Assembly (NCBI GenBank): GCA_900291925.1
Contig: UWYS01000008.1
Span: 62,001 to 126,000 of the forward strand
DNA: 64,000 nt
Direction: 5' to 3'
From: Thecaphora thlaspeos
Lineage: Eukaryota > Basidiomycota > Ustilaginomycetes > Urocystidales > Glomosporiaceae
Shown: positions 53,010 to 62,414 of the stretch, one piece after another
Layout: the number at the start of each line of letters is the position of its first letter
Numbering within the stretch: position 1 is the first letter of the stretch
Translations under genes and position numbers: made by a program
The notes under the pieces: generated by a model
Seen by the model: the letters and a program-made list of their open reading frames with translations, nothing else
Told to the model about the DNA's origin: nothing
Database searches by the model: none

Positions 53010-56000
53010 ATGCCGCAGGCTCCAGAGGCCGCAGCCCTAACCCACGAAGAGATCGTCGAGATTCAGCAAACCGAGATCGAGGCGCTCCGCTCAATCCTCG
53101 AGGACGACTTCCAAAAGGTCGAACACAAGGCGTGGAAGGGCGCCGTCACTTCGCAGCTCAACGAATTCGACATCATCATCCGCCCCGACGAAGAGCGGCT
53201 CAAGCCTCTTGTTGCCGCCGTCGTCAACTTCAAGCTCCCCAAAAACTATCCCGTCAACGCTCCCACCGTCACCCTAAGGGGCAATGATGGCCGCAACATT
53301 GGCCTCTCGGCCCAGCACATCCGGGGCCTTGGCAGCGAGATTAACGCAAAGGCCCGCCAGTTGGTCGGCGCCGAGATGATCTGGGAGCTCGTTTCGCACG
53401 GCCAGGACTATATCAGCCAGAACAACCTCGCGCCCAAAGAAGCCAGACACGGCCTCCCCTCGGTCAGCCTCGAGGAGGAAAAGAGGCAGCGTGCCCTCGA
53501 CGAAGAACGCAAGGAAAAGCAGCGGCGTGAAGAGGAGCGCAAGCGCAAGGCCGAGCTCGAGGCCGCCAAGACCAACAAGCTCGCCGAGCTCATCCGGCAA
53601 GAGGCGAGCAAGAAGGCTATGGTGCTAAAGCTCGAGCGTCAGCGCCATCGCACCATGATGTCGACCTCGAGCGACGCGGCGACTGTGACGGCAACGAGCG
53701 CTGTCCCCAACGGATCCAGCGCACTGACGCTGAGGTCCGAAGGCCATGCATCGGGCGAGGGGCTCGGCGCTGGCGGCGGCGGATGGCTCGCAACGTCGCA
53801 GCGAATCGAGACGTTCCTCGAGCCCTTCGAGGACTACGGTCGGTGCGTCTCGATCCTCCGGATCGGCCCCATGCTCAAGCAGACCGACATCAGCGTCCGC
53901 CACCTCGCCGAGTCCGGCCATGACGACCCCTCGGAGACGGCGGTGGCCAGCTCGTGGATCCTCGAACACGTCTTCATATCTTCGATTCACTACGCCTACT
54001 CGGCCGGCAAGCGCAAGATCGAGGAAGTTGAGTGGGAGCTCGACAAGCTGATCAAGGTGCGCGAGCCGGGCCTGGTCAACGTGCTAGCCTCGGCCGTCAC
54101 CCGGATGGGTGACAACCAAGGCTGGAAGCTCAGCGTCGTCCTCGAAAGGGACTCGGGCGTCCCGCTACGCTCGCTACTCGAGCAGTGCGAGGTGCTGCCC
54201 TGGTGGAAGGTGCGCGGCTACCTGACCAGCCTGCTCGAGGCTCTCGAGGCTCTCCACAGCCGCAACCTCCTCCACCGCAACGTCTGCCTTGACTGCATCT
54301 CCGTGGAACGGAGACCGGGCACCGCAGGCGCGGGCGCACACGAGGCGGGCAAGGCGGCGGCCGCAGCTGCGGTCCGGATCCGAGACGCCTGCTACGTGCG
54401 GCGCCTGCGCGACATGCACCGATCCAACCCCCTGAACGACAGCGTCGGTCCGCTGCTCGAAGAGGAGCGACCGCAGGCATGGAGCGCGCCCGAGTCGATC
54501 GAGCAGCCGCTCAGCTACACGCGCAAGCGCGACCTCTGGGAACTCGGCGTCTGTGCTTGTCAGATGCTGTTTGGCATCGACTGCATCGTCGACAACGAGG
54601 CGCCAGAGCACCTGCTGAGGTCGGCCGACGAGCTAGCCCCGCATGTCCAGGCTTTCTTGATGCTGATGCTCGAGCGCTCGCCCAAGAAGCGGCCTACCAC
54701 GGCGGCCCTTGCGGCGCGCCTTGAGGAGATCATCCTCTTTGAAGACCAGGAGTGGTCACATGAGTCGAGCACGCGCATGCCGGGCGCCAAGCAGGGGGCC
54801 GCCGTCGCGATCACTGCGGGCGCCGCCGTCGCGCGCAACGCCACCGTCCGGCGGCGCGGCCACTCGCTGGTCGCGCCTCCCTCTCCGGCGGCAGAGCTCG
54901 GCACATCACCGCCGCGCGACCAGAGCCGGCCGGGCTCCTTCTGGCCTCTGCGGCAGATGTCGAGGCAGGGCCCTCCGCAGGGCGGCGGCGGTGTCTCCCG
55001 CTACCTGTCGGACTTTGAGGAGGTCGAGTTCCTTGGCAAGGGCGCCTTCGGCAGCGTCGTCAAGGCGCGCAACCGGCTCGACGGCAGGTTCTACGCAGTC
55101 AAGAAGATCAAGCTATCGAGCTCACCCGACGAAGACGAGCGGACGCTGCGCGAGATCACCGCCCTCAGCCGTCTCGACCATCCGCATGTCGTTCGCTACA
55201 CAACGTGTTGGATCGAAGAGACGCAGACACCCATCTCGGGCCTCCACGGCAGCGACACTGACGGGACGACGGCCAGCCGAACGCTGGAGACCAACACGAC
55301 TAGCGCGACTGGCCCGTCCGGCCCGAGCCTGGCCTCGGTCAAGGAGGCCAAGGCCAGTCGGAGTGCTGCTCCTCGCGACGAGTCATCGTTCCATGCGACG
55401 CCCAATTTCGATTCGGACTTTCTCAGCATCAGCGACGATGATCCCTTCGGCCAGAGCAACAGTTTCGCCGACATTCGCTTCGCCAACGACGACAACTCGT
55501 CCGAGGAAGGCAGCTCACCGGCACGAGGAGGTTCGGCCCGACCGAAGTCCAAGGTCATCATCACCCGTCCGGCCTCCGATAGCGAAGACAGCGATAACGA
55601 GAGCAGCAACAGCAGCGACAGTACCGGGAGCAGCGACGGAGACAGCGACGAAGACGAGGAGGACGATGACGACTTCAGCAGGATCCGCGTCTCTTCACGG
55701 CGGGGCTCTAAGCAGGGGATCAGCCTGTCGAGTATGGCGCTCAGTAGGACCAACGCCGACTATGTCCCCGTTCAGCGCGTGCTCTACATCCAGATGGAGT
55801 TTGTCGAGAACCGCACGCTGCGCGAGGCGATCGACCGCGGCCTCTCCGAGGACGAGTCCTGGCGGATTCTTCGTCAGATGGTCGAGGCGCTGGCTCACAT
55901 CAGCAGCCTCGGCATCATCCACCGCGATCTCAAGCCGTCCAACGTGCTGATGTATGCCAACGGCGACGTCAAGATCGGCGACTTTGGGCTGGCGACCAAC

Positions 56001-58751
56001 GCGCTCCAGGTTGCGGAGGGTGGAGGCGGCGGCGGCGGGGCCGGCGGTGGTCCTGTGGGTACGGCCGACCTCGCCGAGAGCACCGACCTCACCGGAGACC
56101 TGGGTACCTTCCTCTACACGGCGCCCGAGCTGCGCGCCAAGAAGGGTGCGCGCTACAATTTCAAGGTCGACATCTACTCGCTCGGCATCATCTTTTTCGA
56201 GATGCTGGCGAGCCAGACCGTCTACCGAACCGGGATGGAGCGCATCCTGCTGATCCGCGAGCTCCGGACGCCCGCTGTCACCTTCCCCTCGGCGTGGCCA
56301 CGGGCCAAGTTCGAGAAGCAGACGACCCTGATCCAGCAGATGCTCGACCATACCCCGGACCGACGGCCATCGCCGCTCGAGATCCTGCGGAGCGACCTGC
56401 TGCCGCCCAAGATGGAGGACGAGTACATCGAAGAGTGTCTCCGCCTGATGGCCAACCCTTCGAGCGCCTACAACCACCAGCTGATGGACGCCCTCTTCGG
56501 CCGGACGGCGACCGACGTGGTGCGCGACTTTACCTTTGACACGGGCTCGCAGACGCACCAGGATAATGCGCTTGTCGGCGTCGTCTGCGACCTGATCCGC
56601 AGCGTGTGCCGAAAACACGGCGCCGTCGAGTTCTCTGCGCCGCTCCTGGTCCCGCCCAACGGCCTGTACAACGCCAACGAAAAGGTGGTTCAGGTGCTCG
56701 ACAAGACGGGCAGGGTGGTTCAGCTGCCGTACGACCTCACCGTTCCCTTTGCCCGCATCTTTTCGCGCAGCGAAAACCAGCGCTTCAAGCGGTACGAGAT
56801 CGGCAACGTCTACCGTGAGAACGTCGTCGCGGGCGGCCAGCCGCGCGCGGTGCTGGCGTCGTCATTCGATATCGTCTCGCCGGAATGCTCCGCTGCGGCC
56901 GAGGCCGAGGCTCTCGCGGTCGTCGACGAGATGCTCAGCGAGATACCTGGCGTCGCGTCTGAGTCGTGGGACATTCACGTCAACCACGAGAGCATCCTCT
57001 CGCTCATACTTGACCGCGTCCCCACCAAGCATCGAGAGGCCGTGCTCGGGATCGTCGCCTTGCTGTCCGGAAGCAAGAGCGTCAACAACGCGCGGACCCA
57101 GCTGCTGCAACTCGGCCTGCCGCGCTCCGTCATAGAGGAGCTCGAGGCTTTTAATTTGCAAGGTGAGTACGACCCGCCCCAGTCCTACGTAGGTGTCGTT
57201 CACGTAGGTGTCGTTCACGCAGCTGACCAGTCACTCTCTATCTGATACGCGTCTTTGACCCCCGCGCGGATTCTATCTGCCGCTACAGACGAGCTCACAG
57301 CGGTCCACGGCCGGTTGGAGCGGCTCTTCCCGAACGAGCATCGCTCGCGCGTCGCAAAGGCCGTCGCCGAGATCGGCGAGGTGATCGCAACGGCCCAGCA
57401 CTTTGGCGTCCAGCGGCGCTTCCTGTTTACGCCGCTGCTGGCCCAGTCGAGCAACCTCTACCGCGGCGGCGTCTTCTTCACCGTGGTGCGCGCCGGCAAG
57501 CGCAGGGACGTGGTGGCCGCGGGAGGGCGATACGACCAGCTGCTTAACAAGTTTTTCAACCCATCGTCCTCGTCATCGGCCTCGCTGCACGGCGTCGGCG
57601 TCCAGATTGCCGTAGGCAAGCTCACCCTCGGCCTCGCCAAGTACCAAGAGAATCACGTCCCGCGCCTCCTCAGTCGAGCCGAGGAGGAGCGCAGCTTCGG
57701 CTTCATGACGCCGCGACGCTGCGAGGTCTACGTGGCCTCTGCTCCCGGCCTGCTGCACACGCGGATGGAGATTTGCCGCGAGCTGTGGGCGCACAACATC
57801 CCTGCCGATCTGCAGTACGAGCACGCCACTTACGACACGCCGGAGGCGGCTGCGGCCACCTGCCGCTCTGAGGGCATCCTGCTGCTCGTCTTCGCCAAGG
57901 CGCGGTCGCCCGTGCTCAAGGTCAAGATGGTGCTGCAGCGGGCTGAGTACGAGGTGTCGAGGCACGAACTCGTCAGCTTCGTCCAGGACAAGATCGCGAG
58001 GCAGCGGAGCGTGGACGCCCAGGTGGCCGGGTCCGGCTGGGTCACGTCGGCTAGCTCGCGCTTCCAGCAGTCGTACGGAGACACCGGGATTTCGTCGCGC
58101 CTAGGCGGCTCGGCGGCCAGCAGCGCAGGGGTCGGCGGCACCTTCCTTCACGGCCACCACCACCATCACCACCAGTCGAGGAATCATCCCGGCAACGAGA
58201 TTCTTCCGTCCATGGCTATCCCGATCAGGGAGCGGGAGATGGTGCTGCCAGAGCGGCCGCTCGACCGGTCCAAGAAGGGCGACAAGAGCCAGCAGAACCG
58301 TCCGAAGCCTTCGAGCCGGCAGCTGGTGCTCGACAAGGCGTCGAGGCAGGTTAGCCGCTTTGCCGAGCAGCTTCAGGGCGGACACATCCCCGTCCTTGCC
58401 GTTGATTTTTCCGGCAGCAGCTTCGACCGCCTTGCAGCGGCGTTGATGGCTTGCCTCGCCAGTCACAGCACCTCGAACGGCGGCGGCGGCGGCGGCGGCG
58501 GTGGTACTACGAGCGTGGGGCGAGGAGACGACGATGGCGCCACCGTCCTCTTGCGCTCCTTCCTTGAAGGTCTGTCGGCCGAGGAGAAGGACTATGCCAA
58601 GCTGATCAAGGCGAAGGCGTTTGAGTTTGCGTTTGCCGATGCGGCGGCGGGCGGTGGCGGGAGCGCCGGCGGCAATGCGGGCGGAAGCGGGAGGGTGTTT
58701 CTGTACTCGCTGAGGGAGGACAGGACGGCGCTGGTAGGATGCGTTCGATGA
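53010..58751 (+). CDS. GCN2: eIF2-alpha kinase Gcn2
   Basis: Stress kinase that senses uncharged tRNA and phosphorylates eIF2-alpha during amino-acid starvation. Exons 53010-57162 and 57289-58751 (1,871 aa), junction LQ|DELTAVHGRLERL. Domains: RWD (about 10-135; EIQQTEIEALRSILEDDF), charged coiled coil (about 150-200), pseudokinase (about 265-590), kinase (about 670-1135) with FLGKGAFGSVVKAR, YAVKKIKL, HRDLKPSNVLM and DFGLAT, carrying a long acidic/Ser-rich insert (about 745-895). The HisRS-like domain (about 1165-1600) has DFTFDTGSQTHQDNALVGVV, YDLTVPFARIFSR and RYEIGNVYREN; then a C-terminal ribosome/dimer domain with Gly-rich inserts. All expected parts are present and intact. Together with ILV6 it concerns amino-acid supply, but the two are far apart and not an operon. 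Confidence 0.96.
57188..57217. repeat. 15-bp tandem duplication inside the GCN2 intron
   Basis: CGTAGGTGTCGTTCA is repeated twice head-to-tail within intron 57163-57288. It lies away from the splice sites and adds no coding sequence when spliced. If the intron is retained, the frame runs through both copies before stopping. Confidence 0.85.
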
Positions 58752-59433
58752 GGACGATGACGCGCCAACGACATCGTCCGGCTGGCTGGCCACCGTGCTG
58801 GCGATGCAAGTCACCAAGGGGAACGCAATTTCTGCAACAAGGACGAATACAAATCTACGCTGCGGTAGATAAGCCGCAGCTCTGAAAACAAGATTATGGA
58901 ACATGCCATTCTTGAGAGGGCGATCGGGCTGGACCTCTTGGTGGAGGATCACCTAAGAGAGGTGAGTCGCTGGCACGGTCTCCAGAGGCCTGGTTGAGAC
59001 GGTTCAGGAAATCGTCCGGCCAGGCCTCGACAGCGGCGGTCATCCTTGAGACGGGCTTGACGACGCCACTCAGCCGATCAAGGCGAGGGGAGAAGCAGGG
59101 ACTGACGGGGAAAGAAAAAAATGAAGCCGGAAAATCGCTACAAAAAGCCACGCGAACCAAGGCTGAGCGAGGTGAAGCAACCCGCCGTACGTGCAAACCC
59201 TTTCCCCGTTTTCCCTTCCCTCAGTCACCCACTCGGATGTTCCTTGTCCCCGCCTAGACAGTCCCCTGCGTTTGCAGGACACCCATCAATTATGTGCGGG
59301 GATCTGCCTCTCGGTCGAGCATATTCCGTGTCTGCGGAGAGATTCAAGATTGTCTTCATGCTCTGAGTGAGTACAGTACACCTTCCAAAGGCGGGGAGAA
59401 GGAGGGGAAAACAGCACTTCTCGGATCTAATTA
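58752..59433. other. Intergenic region left of the transposon
   Basis: 682 bp from the GCN2 stop to the TA target site of the transposon (59432-59433). No supported ORF. Confidence 0.6.
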
Positions 59434-59585
59434 CAGTTGTGTGCAGATCAATTGAGATGCGAGGAAAAAAGAAAGGCTGAGCAAGACCCTAGGAGTGATC
59501 TTGGTGATCACTCAAGATCACTACCTCCACTTACCTTGGGCACCTTGCTCGACTACTGTACCCCTGACTGCCAACTGCACACTAC
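59434..59585. repeat. Left terminal inverted repeat
   Basis: 152 bp matching the reverse complement of 62263-62414 with six mismatches, all transitions, and no gaps. Includes a subterminal palindrome AGTGATCTT...AAGATCACT (about 59492-59520), a possible transposase-binding site. Confidence 0.92.
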
Positions 59586-59683
59586 TGCTCCAACTGCCTA
59601 CACCACCCTGCCTTGCACCACCTTGTATGGCCTTGTGCTCCAACTGCTTGCATTGCTGCCACCCCAACCACTGCCACTCCAAC

Positions 59684-60640
59684 ATGCACTACCCCATCAG
59701 CCCAGAGATCAAGGTGCTGGTACACTGCCTTTGGTGGTGTGGAATCCTGTCCAAGTGCAACATCTGGTAACTTGCTTTCTCAAGAGCAACACTCTGGTGA
59801 GTCAATCATGCCATGTGACTGTGCAGCTTTGTAGGCAAGCAACAAGCTGGCCCAGGCTGCTACTGCAAGCTGATGCCACTTGACCTGCAGATCATTGCTG
59901 AGGCAGTCAAGAGCAAACCAAGCATCTACCTGGACAAGCTCAAGGAGCTGTTGGAGGACTACAGCAACAGCATCTTGCTCAGCACAATCTTCCACCAGCT
60001 TTCCAGGCTTCAACTCACCAACCACAAGCTCAAGCACATTGCCATGGAGCAGAGCAACTCCAGCAACTGCCACTTCATCTACCACATCTCCATGTACACC
60101 CCAGAGCAGCTAGTCTTTGTTGACAAGTCATCCTTTGATATCCAGGTATCCATGTGGCTTGCAGGCTGGGCAAGTTGAGGAAACAGAGTCACTGCTCTTG
60201 CAGCACCACAGATGTGGGATCCCCGCTTTTTGCTTGTTGCTGGCCTCCATGCACCAAGAGATCTCTCTGAGCCTGGGCTGGTGGAGCCCTACATCATCAA
60301 AGGCAGCTTCAATGCAGACACATTTCTTATGAGGATCAAGGAGCTGCTCTGGTTGTGTGATGTCTTTCTGGGCTGCTGCAGCATCATTGTGATGGAAAAT
60401 GCAAGGATCCACCACTGGGCAACATTGATCATCCAGGCCTATGGCTGTGTGTTAGTCTTCCTGCCTCCCTACTTGCCACAGTTCAATCCCATTGAGCCCA
60501 ACTTCCATCAGATCAAGGCTGGAATCAGGCAATGCACTTATGCCTGGTAAGAGAGCATGCAGCAGATGTCTGCCTACAGTGTCTACAAGGTGTGCAATGT
60601 GGTCTGTGGCCATCACACAAAGAGATAGTTTGAAGCAGAT
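59684..60640 (+). pseudogene. Tc1/mariner-type DDE transposase, multiply interrupted
   Basis: One frame from ATG 59684 carries the whole recognisable protein: N-terminal DNA-binding start ISPEIKVLVHCL, helical region LYLDKLKELLEDYSNSI-like at about 59921, then PEQLVFVDKSSFDI (first catalytic Asp), SIIVMENARIHHWATLI (second position, Glu where Asp is usual) and LPPYLPQFNPIEPNFHQIK (third acidic residue in NPIE). Five in-frame stops: TAA 59768, TGA 59798, TGA 59816, TGA 60176 and TAA 60548; the TGAs, especially 60176 in WAS*GNRV, are where Arg CGA would be expected. With the stops and the changed second acidic residue it cannot be active as it stands. The 3' end is approximate. Confidence 0.82.
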
Positions 60641-60902
60641 GGATATGACATTTGGGAAGGCAACAATGTTTGAAATGGAACATGCTACAAAGCTGCTGCA
60701 AGGGTGGCAAGTGTGCAAGGGGAAATCAAGAGAGGGGTATACAGTTGCACCAATTGCTGCAATGTTCACAACAGACTTGACACCATCACTGGCCATGGAG
60801 GCTGTCAACTGCAGCATCAAGCTCTATCAGGTTGCCAACTCCAAGGCCTAGCTCTTTGTAGTGCTCTGGGTTTGAGAGGGCAATCTCAAGGATTGCTGTC
60901 CA

Positions 60903-61937
60903 TCAGATCTTGTGCTGCACCAGAGCATCATGGATGTTGCTTAAGAGCTTGGGATTGGCCTCCAGGAACTGCAACATTGGCATATCCTTGACTGGAAGGT
61001 GAGATAAGCTGGTGGTGGGCTGTGCGGATGGGGCAGAGGGCTGGGATGGCATGGCAAAGCCGGCTCTGCCCTGTGTGGCCATTGGGAGGCAAACATTGGG
61101 CTGCTGTGGCTGCTGCTGAGCATTGCCAAGCAGCAAGGCTATTGCCAGCTTGTAGATATTGTTGATCAAGATGTCCTTGCCACTTTGGCTGGAGCTCTGT
61201 GTGCTGGTGCTGCTGCTAGATGCTGCCATCAATTCCTTTAAGCTCTTGTAGAAGACATTGAAGGCTGCATTGTTGGGCAGCCTCTTGATGCTGCAGCCAG
61301 GCATCCCATATGCCATTGCTGCCACCCAGTGGTGCAGCTGTGTGCAGGAGATGGCAATGTGATGACCACAGTGGATAAAGCAAAGGCTGCTCAGATTGTT
61401 GCACTTGTTGTTGTTGCATGTGTATCAAGCTGTGAGGTCCTCCATGTTCTGCTCTGTCAGCAAGATGGTGAGCTTTGCAGCAATGTCAGTTTTTGCCTTC
61501 TTGCTGGGGCTTAGGCTTGTCATAGGGAGATCATTGTTGTTGTCAATCTCAATGGTGGTGGTGCTGCAGTCAAAGAGCTGGATGCTCACTTCCACCTTCT
61601 GGATCTTTGACTTGGCCACCATTTGCTAGAACTCCTTGTATGCTGTCTCTGTAGGCTCAACACCACCCTTGAACACCACATCACCCTTGATCTTGGTGGT
61701 GATTGGCAAGCGCAAGCAATCCACCTTGTACTTCTTTGATACCACTCTGTAGATGGCATTGTGGAAGTCTGATAGGTCAAATGTACTGTGCACCTTGACC
61801 AGGAGTGCCTCAAGCTGGTGGCAATGACTGCCAACAAGCTTGAACAGGCTGATGCCAAGGACCAGCTCTTGAGACTTGCCTTCCTCTTCCTCAGAGTCTT
61901 TGGAGCAAATGGTGATGCTGGACATCTTCCTTGGCAT
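60903..61937 (-). pseudogene. Unidentified second transposon ORF, two nonsense codons
   Basis: A single minus-strand frame of about 344 codons from ATG 61937 (MPRKMSSITICSKDSEEEEG) to the stop at 60903, interrupted by TAG at 61628-61626 and TGA at 61427-61425 (LTA*YTCNNNKCNN, likely an Arg CGA before decay). Parts look ordered: TFDLSDFHNAIYRVVSKKYK, VEVSIQLFD, LHHWVAAMAYG and PNNAAFNVFYKSLKEL; a Ser/Gln-rich stretch follows. I do not recognise the family. It converges on the transposase and has the same CpG-poor composition, so it belongs to the element rather than to the host locus. Coding status rests on frame conservation apart from two stops. Confidence 0.65.
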
Positions 61938-62262
61938 GGATCAGCAAGACTGGCTGCTGTATGGCATAGTGGCATACAGGCTTTGCTGCCTAGAGGCAGG
62001 CTGTGAGTTAAAGAATGTGTTGGCCAATACCTCCTGTGATGAGGGTGACTGGGAGACCAGTGTCAGGTCAACATGGGAGAGTGTGCACTGAGCTGGATAC
62101 TGGGATGCCATCCCACCAGTGGTGTTGGGAAGCATGGCAAGCATGGCTGGTGTGCTGCAATGGTAGAGTTGATTGAGAGCAGGTTGAAGGAGAAAGAGAA
62201 GGTGTCAGGAGTGGTCAGATAGAGCTGGCCTTGTTGGCAGGCAGCACCAGTGAGGGGTGGTG

Positions 62263-62414
62263 GTAGTGTGCAGTTGGCAGTCAGGGGTATGGTGGTTGAG
62301 CAAGGTGCCTAAGGTAAGTGGAGGTAGTGATCTTGAGTGATCACCAAGATCACTCCTAGGGTCTTGCTCAGCCTTTCTTTTTTCCTCGCATCTCAATTGA
62401 TCTGCACACGACTG
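62263..62414. repeat. Right terminal inverted repeat
   Basis: Mirror copy of the left repeat, ending at the flanking TA (62415-62416). The subterminal palindrome is conserved here too (about 62328-62356). Confidence 0.92.

Larger units (their letters stand above)
59434..62414. mobile_element. Tc1/mariner-like DNA transposon, 2,981 bp, decayed
   Basis: A complete but mutated cut-and-paste element. It starts CAGTTGTGTGCAG and ends CTGCACACGACTG, flanked on both sides by TA, the target duplication of Tc1/mariner elements. Terminal inverted repeats are 152 bp. Inside are a + strand DDE transposase pseudogene and, facing it, an unidentified ORF with two stops. Base composition contrasts sharply with the surroundings: between the TIRs (about 59586-62262) I find only about four CpG dinucleotides, whereas flanking genes have many per 100 bp. 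The nonsense codons and TIR mismatches fit CpG-to-TpG/CpA decay, so the copy is probably old and was methylated. Confidence 0.92.

Noticed and set aside
59434..62414. Repeat-induced point mutation (RIP)
   Set aside because: CpA is abundant and TpA is not enriched; the missing dinucleotide is CpG, which favours methyl-CpG deamination over CpA-directed RIP.
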